A DNA stretch of 64,000 nucleotides from Martinezella tropici (GCF_003287875.1 NZ_QMKK01000054.1:62001-126000); one strand, 5' to 3'. Positions 1 through 9,463 are shown, counted from the first letter of the stretch. A program made the numbers and translations. The notes: generated from the sequence alone by a model not told the origin.

Positions 1-153
1 GAAAAACGCGTCTCCGAGATCATTCCTGCGCTTGGGCGGGATGCGACTACGGACGAGGAGCTGGCGGACCGGCTGGTTCGCTTTACGCTTGGCGGCCTCG
101 CGCATCTTTCCTTGTCGGAGCACGCGGACCGACCATCGGATGCATCGAACTGA
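1..153 (+). CDS. C-terminal fragment of an unidentified protein (starts before the window)
   Basis: Frame 1 is open from the first base and ends at a TGA at 151-153, giving 50 residues that finish ...RPSDASN. The fragment is helical and charged (EELADRLVRFTLGGL), which would fit the C-terminal helix bundle of a TetR-type regulator, but no family can be assigned from so little. Its stop lies 30 bases from the displaced stop of the convergent DUF882 gene, a normal tail-to-tail arrangement. The start and most of the gene lie upstream of the window. Confidence 0.45.
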   Translation, partial: EKRVSEIIPALGRDATTDEELADRLVRFTLGGLAHLSLSEHADRPSDASN

Positions 154-301
154 TTTGCCAATGGAGCGGGGCGAAGGCGGCCTCAGCCTTCGAAGCCGAA
201 CCGCTCGACATCGAAGTCGTCACCCTCATAGGCGGCTCCGTCCTGAATGTCGGCCATATCCTCATGCATCGGTATTGGCGCACTGACGAGGCTCGGGAGC
301 G

Positions 302-1513
302 TCATGTCGACTGCCGTGCCCGGCGGCTGCAACGCCCAGGCGACGATGGCCCCGTCGACATGGCTCCGACGCCGCCGGATACGTGCTGCGCGGCGGAGCT
401 TGGCAGCTGCGCTATTGGCTGCATCTTTGCCATGGCGTTGTCGTCCGTATTCTTCGTGTTGTCCGACATGACGAGTTTTCCAGCCTCGTTGCGTCCCACT
501 ACCAGGCTTGCCAGCACAACAGGAGCGGCTGGTCTTTCAGGCGCGGCCGTCGGGATGACGACGATACTGCTGGTTGGCCGCCATGCCGGCAGCGGAATGG
601 CATAGGCGGCCAGATCGGCGAAGGGCTGCTCCTTGCTTTCCTCGGCCACGCGCTTGCCGAGCTGAGCCTCCAGCCCGTTCACGGCTCGATTCCTAGGCGT
701 CGGCAGCATGCTGGTCATAAGGCTGCTGTCGGGCATGCCGCTGCGAGATGCAGCCGACAATCCGGCATCATCATCGTCCTCCACCGCGGTCGCGATCCTG
801 CTGCTCACCTGGGATGGCCGCTTCCTGGATTGCGCGACCGCCACCTCATAGCCCGGCAGCGGTCTGCCGTCCGCCGGCACATGCAGCGTCTGCCCGTTCG
901 GGAAAAGCCGTGCCAGTTCCTGGCGTGACATTCTCGGCCAGGCTCGTACCCTGCCGACATCCAGATGCACGAAGGGCGAGCCGGAGTTGGGATAGAAGCC
1001 GACGCCGCCGATCTGCATCTGCATGGCGATGGCGCGCAAGCTCGCAAGCTTGACGCCGGGAATATAGAAATCCATCGCCTTGCCGAGCGTGTGCTGGCTG
1101 TGCTTTGCGACGCCGGAGCTACGCGAGCGGTTGCGCAACATGCTGTTGGTGGAGGGAGAGCGGTAGGCCGAGACGACGTGTATGGATTCCCTGGCGCCGC
1201 TGCGTTGATAGACTTCCCAGACCAGATCAAGCAATTCCGGAGCGATCCGGGTCGGTTCGTTCTTTCGCCAGTCGCGCAAGAAGCGGTTGATCTGAGCAAG
1301 GCCCCTCGGATCATATTTACCACCGCGCTTGAAGACGATGGTCGCCCTTTCTCCGGTATGGGTGAAGAAGAGTTTGAGTGCCCGGTCTTCGGCCGCAGCC
1401 GAGCCGGCAAAGGCGCCAAGCATCAGCATCGCGATCAGCGCCAGCCGGCAAGCGACGAAGGAAGAGGCGATGGCGAAAGTTGTCGCCGGAATGGAAAAGA
1501 TCGCGTGATGCAC
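302..1513 (-). CDS. DUF882 (peptidase M15-like) periplasmic protein, apparently frameshifted C-terminus
   Basis: Residues 1-41 form a signal peptide ending in SAAAED. The DUF882/YcbK-like domain follows (about 45-220), with the zinc-type pattern SAYRSPSTN, HSQHTLGKAMDF and the late HLDVG histidine. The family is related to M15 D,D-carboxypeptidases and is thought to act on peptidoglycan in the periplasm. A low-complexity tail follows. The open frame ends at 302 with an arginine/serine-rich run (GPSSPGRCSRRARQST), but another minus frame continues cleanly from about 350 down to a TGA at 183-185 and encodes an acidic tail (DMADIQDGAAYEGDDF, ending FGFEG). The frame offset fits loss of one base somewhere in 340-400. 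The catalytic domain is intact, so the protein may still work. The alternative is a sequencing error. Confidence 0.8.
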   Translation of the reverse strand: MHHAIFSIPATTFAIASSFVACRLALIAMLMLGAFAGSAAAEDRALKLFFTHTGERATIVFKRGGKYDPRGLAQINRFLRDWRKNEPTRIAPELLDLVWEVYQRSGARESIHVVSAYRSPSTNSMLRNRSRSSGVAKHSQHTLGKAMDFYIPGVKLASLRAIAMQMQIGGVGFYPNSGSPFVHLDVGRVRAWPRMSRQELARLFPNGQTLHVPADGRPLPGYEVAVAQSRKRPSQVSSRIATAVEDDDDAGLSAASRSGMPDSSLMTSMLPTPRNRAVNGLEAQLGKRVAEESKEQPFADLAAYAIPLPAWRPTSSIVVIPTAAPERPAAPVVLASLVVGRNEAGKLVMSDNTKNTDDNAMAKMQPIAQLPSSAAQHVSGGVGAMSTGPSSPGRCSRRARQST

Positions 1514-1789
1514 GGATACGACTTTCGCCTTGCTAACAGATACAGAACTCAGAGGCGCCGCGCCTGCGGCATCGCTATACCTCCAATTATGGTCAACAAA
1601 TCCCTAACGGACCGTTTATAGTCGCAACCGGCAAAATTTTGTGCTCTCCGGCATGTCGACAGGGGATGCTGGCCGGCTTTCGTCTCGATCGATCCCGCTT
1701 CGAGGGTCTCACGCTTTTCGTTGCAGTGGCGAGAAAAATCAACTATTGCATGTAGGCGTAGTCTTCTGAACGATCGAGATTAACCGGCT

Positions 1790-1818
1790 TTGCAAACGTT
1801 TTCGCGCGGGTTGCAAAC
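1790..1818 (+). promoter_or_regulatory. Tandem TTGCAAAC repeats upstream of the MalT-like regulator
   Basis: TTGCAAAC occurs at 1790-1797 and again at 1811-1818, exactly 21 bases apart (two helical turns), in the 334-base gap between the divergent DUF882 gene and the regulator at 1848. Direct repeats in helical phase suggest an activator or autoregulatory site. MalT-type proteins are known to bind direct repeats, but the TTGCAAAC sequence is not a site I recognise. Nothing else clear is visible in the gap. Confidence 0.4.
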
Positions 1819-1847
1819 TGCTTGCCAAGACAGCATCATCCGGCCCC

Positions 1848-4514
1848 ATGAGTGGACAGAATCGATTTGCTCCCCCGTCCAGCGGGCAGCAAACTATTAG
1901 ACGCAGCGACCTGTTGCGGCAGCTCCGGCGCGCCGGGCTGCGTCGTTTGACGACCATCGTCGCGCCGGCCGGTTACGGCAAGACGTCGCTCGCCGTCCAA
2001 TGGTACGAGTTGTTGAAGGAAGATCGGGTCAAGCTGTGCTGGGTGTCGCTCGATGCCGAGCATACGAGCCAGGAAGCTTTCCTGCTCGCTCTGATCGATG
2101 CCCTGCAGACGCTCTCGAACGAGGACGGTGCGGATGCCGGCAATCTGCCGGCTACAGCGCTTCTTTCCGTGCTCGGGACGCGCCTGCGCAAGATCGAAGA
2201 GCCGCTCGTCATCTTCCTCGACGACTATCACTTTGCTCAGACGGATGCGACCGAGGCCCTGATGGCAAAGATCCTTGCCGATCTTTCGCTCGAGCATGTC
2301 AAGCTGGTGCTGGTCAGCCGCAGTCCGCCGCGCTTTCCTCTGTCGGCATTGCGGCTGCGTGGCGAATTCAAGCAGTTCGGCGTGGCCGAACTCGGTTTTT
2401 CCGATGCCGAGGCGCGGGAATTATTTGAGGGCAAGGGCGCGCATCTGACCGAAGAGCAGGTCGGCTCCTTCAATCGCCGCACGGAGGGCTGGGCGGTCGC
2501 GTTGCAGATGGTGAGCCTTCTGGTTGCGGAATCCGAGGAAAGCGATACCATTCTCGCCTCCTTCGACGGAGGCGGCGCGGATATGGGCTCTTATCTCTCG
2601 GAGCAGGTGTTTGAGCATCTGCCCGAGGATATCCGCTTGTTTCTGATCGAGACTGCGGCCTTGCCGGCCTTCAATCGGCCGCTTCTCGAGGCAGTGCTGG
2701 AAACCGGCGAGGACGCGGGCCTGATCGAGCGGCTGAATGAGTACGCCCTTCCGGTGACGCTGCTTGCCGGGCCGGGCAACTGGATGCGGTTCCACCCGGT
2801 CTTCAACGAGTTTCTCAAGAGAACCGCCGGCCGCAGGGGTATCGATGCCAACCGTGCGCTGAACCGTGCAGCACACTGGTTCGAGGCTCATGGCGATATA
2901 GACCGCGCCGTCCATCACGCGCTTTTGGCGGATAACGCCAATCTTGCAGCGCGTATCGTCGAAACCGCCGGCGGATGGAGGCGTGTCTATGCCACCACGC
3001 GGGGCGGCGCAACGCTTTTCCAGGCCTTGAGCGGACATGCCTCGGAGATCGATCTGGTCCGCTTTCCCCTCGCGACGCTAGGACTTTCGATTTTTCATGC
3101 CAAAGCGGCACAGCTTGCCGCAGCCAATCACTATCTCGCCACGGCCGAGCGTGCCGCCTCCGGTGATCCGATCCTTGCGAAAGACCTGCGCGTCGTGCGC
3201 ATTCTCCTTGCGCTTTATACGGATCACTGGGCGAGCACGGCCGATCTCTCGGCATTGGAAGATGATTTGCAGCAGCCGGATGGCATGGAACTCATCCATC
3301 GCGCGCTGGCGCTCAATATGCTGTCCTACAATTTCCTGATCCGAGGCGAACTTGATCGGGCGCTGCATTACGGTCATCTCGCCATTCGCGCCTTTCGCGA
3401 CGGCGGTGCCGATTTCGGTGCGATGCATCTCTACACGCATATCGGCCAGGCCTTCTTTCTGTCGGGCGATTGCGCGAGCGCGCTTGCCTCTTACGACGAA
3501 TTGATCTGCGAAGCACAAGCCAATATCGGTCCCGGCAGCGATCTCGACGCGGTCGGCCAGGTTCTGAAGGCGGAAGTGCTATCGATGGGGGGCGAGGCAG
3601 AGGCCGCGGCCGGCATGCTGGAATGGGCGCTGCCGCATCTCGAGCGCCACGATACATGGTTTGATCTTCTCGCAGCGGGTTTCATGGCCGAACAACGGGT
3701 CTTGCGCATGCATGAGGATTTCCTGGCGGCTCACGCCGCCATGGATCGCATCCGTGCGGCGGCGCGGCGGCGCGGCTTCGATCGGCTCAGCCGCCTGATC
3801 GATGGCGAGCGTGCCATGCTTCTCATGGCATCGGGTGATCTTGACCAGGCGATCCGGCACGCCGAGGCCAACGGTTTCGGCATACAGGCTATCGTTGCGG
3901 ATCGCGCCAATCTGCTTTCCATTCATCTGCGCGGCGCGACCCCGGCAATTTTCTGGACGCGCGCTTATCTGGCGCTCGGCGAAGTTTCCAAGGCGCGCGA
4001 GGTCTTCGATCAGTTCAGAACGCGTCAATCCCAGCGCCTGCATATTCCGCGCGCGATCGAGCTTGCTCTCATCGACATAGGGATTCTGCTCGCTGAGGAC
4101 CGTGCCGATGTCGCCGCCGCCCGCCTTTCCGATCTTGTGCTGACGATGCCGCTCGACGACTATCGCGCCTTGCTGCATCTTGATCATGCAGCGGGCCTTG
4201 GTGAGCTTCGCTCACTTGCCACTCATCCGACAGTGGCAAACGTGACCCGCAAGCGTCTCCAGTCTCTGCTCGTGGCTGCCGAGACGATGCAGGAGCCGGC
4301 CATTGCCGACGTCGGATCCGCCTTTACCGGCCGGGAACATATGGTGCTGGAGTTGCTGAGCTCCGGGCTTTCCAACAAGGAAATCGGCCGGATGCTGGCG
4401 CTTTCCGACAACACGATCAAATTCCATCTGCGCAACATCTTCGCCAAGCTCAACGTCTCGACGCGGACGGCAGCCGTCACCGCAGCGCGTCAAAAGGGCA
4501 TGCTCAATAGGTGA
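1848..4514 (+). CDS. MalT-like LuxR-family ATP-dependent transcriptional regulator
   Basis: An 888-residue regulator of the STAND/MalT type. The NTPase domain comes first, with Walker A APAGYGKTSL (residues 40-48) and a Walker B-like FLDDYH around 125. A winged-helix/arm region follows, then a long helical TPR-like sensor region (about 350-800), and a C-terminal LuxR-type helix-turn-helix (about 822-888) with the typical NKEIGRMLALSDNTIKFHL core. In this family, inducer and ATP binding to the large N-terminal part drives oligomerisation and transcription activation. It sits 113 bases upstream of hyuB on the same strand, so it is the likely activator of the Hyu/ABC operon. The first ATG (MSGQNRF) fits the family, although no strong Shine-Dalgarno is visible. 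The inducer is unknown. Confidence 0.88.
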   Translation: MSGQNRFAPPSSGQQTIRRSDLLRQLRRAGLRRLTTIVAPAGYGKTSLAVQWYELLKEDRVKLCWVSLDAEHTSQEAFLLALIDALQTLSNEDGADAGNLPATALLSVLGTRLRKIEEPLVIFLDDYHFAQTDATEALMAKILADLSLEHVKLVLVSRSPPRFPLSALRLRGEFKQFGVAELGFSDAEARELFEGKGAHLTEEQVGSFNRRTEGWAVALQMVSLLVAESEESDTILASFDGGGADMGSYLSEQVFEHLPEDIRLFLIETAALPAFNRPLLEAVLETGEDAGLIERLNEYALPVTLLAGPGNWMRFHPVFNEFLKRTAGRRGIDANRALNRAAHWFEAHGDIDRAVHHALLADNANLAARIVETAGGWRRVYATTRGGATLFQALSGHASEIDLVRFPLATLGLSIFHAKAAQLAAANHYLATAERAASGDPILAKDLRVVRILLALYTDHWASTADLSALEDDLQQPDGMELIHRALALNMLSYNFLIRGELDRALHYGHLAIRAFRDGGADFGAMHLYTHIGQAFFLSGDCASALASYDELICEAQANIGPGSDLDAVGQVLKAEVLSMGGEAEAAAGMLEWALPHLERHDTWFDLLAAGFMAEQRVLRMHEDFLAAHAAMDRIRAAARRRGFDRLSRLIDGERAMLLMASGDLDQAIRHAEANGFGIQAIVADRANLLSIHLRGATPAIFWTRAYLALGEVSKAREVFDQFRTRQSQRLHIPRAIELALIDIGILLAEDRADVAAARLSDLVLTMPLDDYRALLHLDHAAGLGELRSLATHPTVANVTRKRLQSLLVAAETMQEPAIADVGSAFTGREHMVLELLSSGLSNKEIGRMLALSDNTIKFHLRNIFAKLNVSTRTAAVTAARQKGMLNR

Positions 4515-4533
4515 CCTACCCGAACGGGTAGGT
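4514..4533. promoter_or_regulatory. Inverted repeat ACCTACCCG-AA-CGGGTAGGT between regulator and hyuB
   Basis: Nine-base perfect arms with a two-base centre begin at the last base of the regulator's stop codon. The inner part reads as a 7-2-7 inverted repeat (CTACCCG, AA, CGGGTAG), the geometry known for NarL-type helix-turn-helix sites. It could be the operator for the MalT-like protein at the hyuB promoter, or a short RNA hairpin. No T-run follows, so it is a poor terminator. Confidence 0.4.
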
Positions 4534-4550
4534 TTCAGCATGTGTGCCCA

Positions 4551-4574
4551 CCCATCGGGAAGGCTTTCGATGGG
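4551..4574 (+). other. Hairpin CCCATCG-N10-CGATGGG in the hyuB leader
   Basis: Seven-base perfect arms at 4551-4557 and 4568-4574, followed by CGAAAAAAC rather than a T-run. It lies between the palindrome at 4514 and the hyuB start, so it may be a 5' leader structure or a second regulatory dyad. It does not look like an intrinsic terminator on the plus strand. Confidence 0.3.
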
Positions 4575-4627
4575 CGAAAAAACACCTAATCTGCACTCGT
4601 GCGAATATTATAATGCGAGGTAGATTC

Positions 4628-6304
4628 GTGGTCGTCGTCGATCCGGTGACGCAGGAGATTATCGAGGGCAAGCTGGCAGCCACCGTCGACGAGATGGGTG
4701 TGGTCATGGCCAGAACCTCGATGAGCCCGGTCATCTATGAGGTGCTTGATTTTGCCTGCGGTCTCCTGACGCCCGAAGGGGAGCTCGTGGCGCAGATGAA
4801 CGGCATCACGCTCTTCACCGGCACTTTCGGCACGCAGGTCAAGTCATTGATCGCTCTCTATGGTGAAGATCTGGAAGATGGCGACATTCTCCTGACGAAC
4901 GATCCCTATTCCGGCGGTACGCATGCCTGCGATTTCGCCATCGTCAAGCCGATCTTCTTCGAAGGGCGGATTCTGGCCTATGCCATCAACGTTGCTCATT
5001 ATCTTGACGTCGGCGGCTCGGTTCCCGGCTCGCTTGCGCCGAATGCCGTCTCCGTCTTTCAGGAAGGATTGCGGTTGCCGGGTGTGAAAGTCGTGCGCAG
5101 CGATCGCTTTTCGGGAGAAGTTCTGCGGATCATCCGCGAGAATGTCCGTTTGCCTGACGTTGCGATCGGCGATCTCACCGCACAGGTGGCGACCGTTCGC
5201 GTTGCCGCCCGTCGCATGGCCGAATTGGCCGGCAAATACGGAACCGACGTCGTGAAGACCGCATTCGATCACCTACTGACCGTGAGCGAGAGGCAGGCGC
5301 GCGCCGCCATCGCCGCGCTGCCCGACGGGGTCTACGAAGCGACTGACGTTATCGATGGCGACGGCGTCACCACCGATCCTATCAGGGTGCAGGTGGCGGT
5401 CACGATCGCCGGTGATCGGCTGACGGCGGATTTCACCGGCTGCCCGCCCGCGGTCGCGGGGCCGATCAATTGTGCGGCAGGTGCGCTGCAATCGGCCGTT
5501 CGCACCATCTTCAAGGCGCTGGTGGCGCCGGAGGCGCCGTCCAACGAGGGCTGGTTCCGGCCGCTCACCGTCATCGCGCCGAAAGGTTCGGTTTTCACGG
5601 CGGAAAAGCCTTCGCCTACGGGCTGGTATTACGAAGGCTCGGTGCATGCCTCCGAACTCGTCTGGAAGGCGCTCGCCAAACTCATGCCCGAGCGCTTCTC
5701 CGCCGGTTCCTATACGAGCCTTTGCGTCGTCTATATCGCTGGCAGGGATGGGACGGGGCAGCCGTTCATCCATATCGAGCCGCAGCATGGCGGCTGGGGC
5801 GCGAGCAAGGACGGCGACGGCGCCAATGCGCTGATCGCGCTCACCGATGGCGACACCTACAATTATTCCGTCGAGGTGATCGAAGCGCGCTTTCCCCTGC
5901 TCGTGCGCCGCTATGCGCTGAACGTCGAGGGAGGATCGGGCGCCGGTCGCCGCCGCGGCGGTTTCGGCGTCATCCGCGATTACGAGATTCTTGGAGACGA
6001 TGTATCAGCCTATTGCAGCTTCGGGCGAACGGACACGCCGCCCTGGGGCATCGAGGGAGGCAAGCCCGGCAGCATCAATCTCCTGCAGGTGGAGGATGGC
6101 GGCAAGGTCAGCAATTTCGGCCGCGAGCCGCATATCGGGCTGAACCGCGGCGATCTCGTGCGCATCATCACCGGCGGCGGCGGCGGCTGGGGCGAGCCTC
6201 ACGCACGCGAGCCGGAATATATCCGTCGCGACATCGAAGACGGCTACATCACCCGCGAGGCGGCCCGCAGCCAATATGGATATGAAGAAAGGGTGGCGGG
6301 ATGA
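4628..6304 (+). CDS. hyuB: Hydantoinase B/oxoprolinase family subunit (HyuB-like)
   Basis: HyuB-family subunit covering the normal family length of about 550-590 residues. Recognisable stretches include TSMSPVIYEVLDFACG near the N-terminus, NDPYSGGTHACDF, and the glycine-rich GGGGGWGEP block near the C-terminus. With HyuA it forms ATP-dependent amidohydrolases or carboxylases (5-oxoprolinase, N-methylhydantoinase, acetophenone carboxylase); the substrate cannot be read from sequence. I prefer the GTG at 4628 because GCGAGG sits 7 bases upstream. An in-frame ATG at 4613 and a longer frame from 4544 are alternatives. The stop overlaps the hyuA start (ATGA), indicating translational coupling. 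Confidence 0.9.
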   Translation: MVVVDPVTQEIIEGKLAATVDEMGVVMARTSMSPVIYEVLDFACGLLTPEGELVAQMNGITLFTGTFGTQVKSLIALYGEDLEDGDILLTNDPYSGGTHACDFAIVKPIFFEGRILAYAINVAHYLDVGGSVPGSLAPNAVSVFQEGLRLPGVKVVRSDRFSGEVLRIIRENVRLPDVAIGDLTAQVATVRVAARRMAELAGKYGTDVVKTAFDHLLTVSERQARAAIAALPDGVYEATDVIDGDGVTTDPIRVQVAVTIAGDRLTADFTGCPPAVAGPINCAAGALQSAVRTIFKALVAPEAPSNEGWFRPLTVIAPKGSVFTAEKPSPTGWYYEGSVHASELVWKALAKLMPERFSAGSYTSLCVVYIAGRDGTGQPFIHIEPQHGGWGASKDGDGANALIALTDGDTYNYSVEVIEARFPLLVRRYALNVEGGSGAGRRRGGFGVIRDYEILGDDVSAYCSFGRTDTPPWGIEGGKPGSINLLQVEDGGKVSNFGREPHIGLNRGDLVRIITGGGGGWGEPHAREPEYIRRDIEDGYITREAARSQYGYEERVAG

Positions 6305-8364
6305 TCAGACTGGCGACGGATGTAGGCGGTACTTTTACCGACCTCGTCGGTTATGATGAGCGCACGGGTGAGATCTTCACTGCCAAGAGCCTGACGACTG
6401 TTCACGATCAATCCGAAGGCGTCCTTGCGGCGATCGCACTTGCCGAGAAGAAGGACGGGCTTTCGACGCGCGACGTGATCTTCTTCGCCCATGGCGGAAC
6501 GACCGTCATCAACGCGATCACCGAACGCAAGGGTGTCAGGACGGCGCTGGTGACCACCGCCGGTTTTCGCGACGTATTGGAAATCGGCCGCGGCAATCGC
6601 CCCGATCTCTATAATCTCCGGTTCAAAAGCCCGGAGCCCTTCGTACCCCGCAGCCTGCGCTTCGAGGTGCGCGAGCGCATGGATGCCAAGGGCCAGGTGC
6701 TGACACCCATCGAGCTTGGCGATGTCGAGGCGATCATCCGCGAGTGCCGCGCCCGCAAGGTCGAGGCGGTGGCCGTGATCTTCCTCCATAGCTACGTCAA
6801 TCCCGAGCACGAAATCGCCTGCGCCAAGGCGATTGCCGAGGCGTTGCCGGATGTGACTGTCTGCGCCAGCCACGAGGTCTCCCGTCAATGGCGGGAATAT
6901 GAGCGCTCCAATACGGCGGTGCTCAACGCCTATGTGCAGCCGATCATCAAGCGCTATTTCGCCCGGCTCGAAAGCGCGCTGATGGAGCGCGACCTCACCT
7001 GCCCCTACTATGCGATGCAGTCCAATGGCGGCATCTCCACTTTCGATCAGGCCCAGATGAGCCCGCTGACGCTTGTCGAATCCGGGCCCGCGGGTGGTGT
7101 TGCGGGTGCCGCACGCATCGGTGCTGTAATGGCTGAATCGGAAGTGCTGTCGCTCGATGTCGGCGGCACGACTGCAAAATGTTCCTTGATTCACGACAGC
7201 CGGCCGACGCTCGACAGTGAATACAAGCTCGAGCATACCCGCATCGCGCCCGGCTACCCGGTGCAGGTGCCGGTGGTCGATATCGTCGAGATCGGCGCCG
7301 GCGGCGGATCAATCGCTCGCATCGACGAGCGCGGCGCGCTCTGCGTGGGGCCGGAAAGCGCCGGCTCGATACCTGGCCCGGCCTGCTATGGAAGAGGCGG
7401 AGACAAACCGACTCTTTCCGACGCCTTGCTGACGCTCGGCATCTTCGATCCGGCGAGCTTTGCCGGCGGGCAGATGCAGCTCGACAAGTCCAAGGCCGCC
7501 GCCGCGATTGCGACGATTGCCAAGCCGATGGGCCTGTCGGTCGAGGATGCGGCGCTTGCCATCGTCGAGATCGCCCATGCGTCGATGATCAACGCGCTGA
7601 AGCTCGTGACGGTTCAGCGCGGGCACGATCCGCGCGACGCCGCTTTTGTCATTTCCGGCGGCGCCGGTCCTGCGCTTGCCGCAGGTCTCGGGCGTGATCT
7701 CGGTGTGAAGGTGACGGTCGTGCCGCCGCATCCCGGCATCTTTTCCGCCTGGGGTATGCTGGCAGCCGAGCCGCGCGCAGATTTCCGCAGCACCTGGTTT
7801 GCGCCCCTCGCATCGGAGGCCGTCGGCAATCTCAAGCGCCGGTTCGACGAGTTGAAACGGGATGCGGTCAGATATTTCTCCAAGGGAGATGCGGCCGAGA
7901 TCCGCTACGTCTGCCGCGTCGAGGCCCGCTATCGCGGCCAGGAACACGGCGTCTTCGCCCTGTTCGAAATGGACGACGACGCCGAAAGCTTTGCGGAACG
8001 TTTCCATGCAGCGCATGAGCGCGCCTATACGTTCCGACTGCCCGGCTCCCCGGTCGAAATCACCATGATCCATCTGGAGGCGGTGCTTCACGGTCCGGTC
8101 ATCGCCATCCCGAAACTCGATCGCGCCGGCCGTTCGCTGGATGCGGCCTTCAAGGGTCATCGCAAGGTCTACTTCGGCGGCACGGTTGGTTGGGTATCCT
8201 GCCCCGTCTACGAACGCACGAAACTGCCCGCTTCCGAGAAGATCGCCGGCCCGCTTCTCATCGAGGAGGCGACTGCCACCTCGCTGGTGGCTGCCGGACA
8301 GGAGCTTGAAGTGAGCAGGGAGGGGCTGCTGCTCATCCGCGAATGCGATGGGAGAAGCGTCTGA
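6301..8364 (+). CDS. hyuA: Hydantoinase A/oxoprolinase family subunit (HyuA-like)
   Basis: A 687-residue HyuA-family protein. The N-terminal Hydant_A_N part begins MIRLATDVGGTFTDLV, an actin-like ATPase phosphate loop. A second loop, SLDVGGTTAKCSLI, opens the main hydantoinase A domain (about residues 200-490), which also has GAGGGSIARID. The C-terminal part is the usual all-beta end of the family. It should pair with HyuB to cleave or carboxylate a cyclic amide or related compound with ATP. It starts inside the hyuB stop and is followed one base after its own stop by the ABC ATPase, so all belong to one transcript. Confidence 0.92.
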   Translation: MIRLATDVGGTFTDLVGYDERTGEIFTAKSLTTVHDQSEGVLAAIALAEKKDGLSTRDVIFFAHGGTTVINAITERKGVRTALVTTAGFRDVLEIGRGNRPDLYNLRFKSPEPFVPRSLRFEVRERMDAKGQVLTPIELGDVEAIIRECRARKVEAVAVIFLHSYVNPEHEIACAKAIAEALPDVTVCASHEVSRQWREYERSNTAVLNAYVQPIIKRYFARLESALMERDLTCPYYAMQSNGGISTFDQAQMSPLTLVESGPAGGVAGAARIGAVMAESEVLSLDVGGTTAKCSLIHDSRPTLDSEYKLEHTRIAPGYPVQVPVVDIVEIGAGGGSIARIDERGALCVGPESAGSIPGPACYGRGGDKPTLSDALLTLGIFDPASFAGGQMQLDKSKAAAAIATIAKPMGLSVEDAALAIVEIAHASMINALKLVTVQRGHDPRDAAFVISGGAGPALAAGLGRDLGVKVTVVPPHPGIFSAWGMLAAEPRADFRSTWFAPLASEAVGNLKRRFDELKRDAVRYFSKGDAAEIRYVCRVEARYRGQEHGVFALFEMDDDAESFAERFHAAHERAYTFRLPGSPVEITMIHLEAVLHGPVIAIPKLDRAGRSLDAAFKGHRKVYFGGTVGWVSCPVYERTKLPASEKIAGPLLIEEATATSLVAAGQELEVSREGLLLIRECDGRSV

Positions 8365-8365
8365 T

Positions 8366-9463
8366 ATGGCGATTGCGATCGGTCTCGACCATATCGTCAG
8401 GAGTTTCGGGCCGATGCGGGCCGTCGACGACGTGACGCTCGATATCAGGGCAGGGGAGTTCTTTACGCTGCTCGGCTCGTCCGGTTGCGGCAAGAGCTCG
8501 CTTTTGAAGCTGATCGGCGGTTTCGACAGGCCGACGTCGGGCCGCGTTCTTTTCGATGGGAAAGATATGGCCGGCGTTCCGGCCAATCGCCGCCCGGTCA
8601 ATACCGTGTTTCAGTCGCTCGGGCTCTTCCCGCATATGAATGTCGCGCAGAATGTCGGTTATGGGCTGAAGTTGCGTGGACTTGCCGGTGCCGGGCTGAA
8701 GGCCAAGGTCGAGAATGCCTTGGATCTCGTCGAACTTTCCGGCTTTGCCGATCGCGACGTCAATCTGCTTTCGGGCGGCCAGCGCCAGCGCGTGGCGCTC
8801 GCCCGCGCGCTCGTCATGGAGCCGGGCATCCTCCTCCTCGACGAACCGCTGACCGGACTTGACGAGCGGTTGCGCCAGCAGATGCGCGACGAATTCGGGC
8901 GGCTGCACAAGCGTACCGGCGCGACGTTCATTCTCGTTACCCACAATCAGGACGAGGCGCTCAGCCTTTCCGATCGCATGGCGGTCATGCACAAGGGACG
9001 CATCGAGCAGACCGATGTGCCGTCCCGCTTTTTCGAGGCGCCGGCCAATGCTTTCGTTGCGCGCTTTGTCGGTATCGATACGCTTCTGAAGCCCGAAAAT
9101 ATTACGGTTTCCGGCGAAAAGGCCGTTGCCACGATTGCCGGCCAACGGCTGAGCGCAAGTTTTTCCGGAGCGCCGCCGCCGTCTGATGCTCTGGTTGCAA
9201 TCCGTCCAGACCGAATTGAGCTTGTCCCGGCTGCCGCGATAGCGGCCGAAACAATTGAACTTAAGGTTGTCGAAAGTATCTATCGCGGACTCAGCCATGA
9301 CGTTACGCTCGCTTTCGCCGACAGCCAGCGCGTGGTGCTAACGACCAGCGCGGATGAGACACCGCCCTTGCCGGGCGAAAGCGTGCGTGTGCATCTGAAG
9401 CCGGGTGCTGCGCTCTTGATTGATCGTTCCGGAATACCGGCCCTGGCTTCAGGCGATGAGTAG
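8366..9463 (+). CDS. ABC transporter ATP-binding protein, spermidine/putrescine (PotA) type
   Basis: A 365-residue ATPase with Walker A GSSGCGKSS, Q-loop VFQSLGLFPH, signature LSGGQRQRVALARAL, Walker B ILLLDEP and switch histidine VTHNQDE. A C-terminal TOBE-type domain follows (about 235-365), as in PotA/CysA/MalK-type importers. It energises the importer formed with the binding protein at 9512 and the permeases at 10777 and 11628. The ATG at 8366 is chosen over an upstream in-frame start because GGAGA precedes it at the usual distance and homology begins there. The gene follows hyuA by one base, so the imported compound is probably the Hyu substrate. Confidence 0.93.
   Translation: MAIAIGLDHIVRSFGPMRAVDDVTLDIRAGEFFTLLGSSGCGKSSLLKLIGGFDRPTSGRVLFDGKDMAGVPANRRPVNTVFQSLGLFPHMNVAQNVGYGLKLRGLAGAGLKAKVENALDLVELSGFADRDVNLLSGGQRQRVALARALVMEPGILLLDEPLTGLDERLRQQMRDEFGRLHKRTGATFILVTHNQDEALSLSDRMAVMHKGRIEQTDVPSRFFEAPANAFVARFVGIDTLLKPENITVSGEKAVATIAGQRLSASFSGAPPPSDALVAIRPDRIELVPAAAIAAETIELKVVESIYRGLSHDVTLAFADSQRVVLTTSADETPPLPGESVRVHLKPGAALLIDRSGIPALASGDE

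Noticed and set aside
7309..8601. 430-codon minus-strand open frame across hyuA and the ABC ATPase
   Set aside because: Overlaps two real genes and spans their junction; typical high-GC shadow frame.
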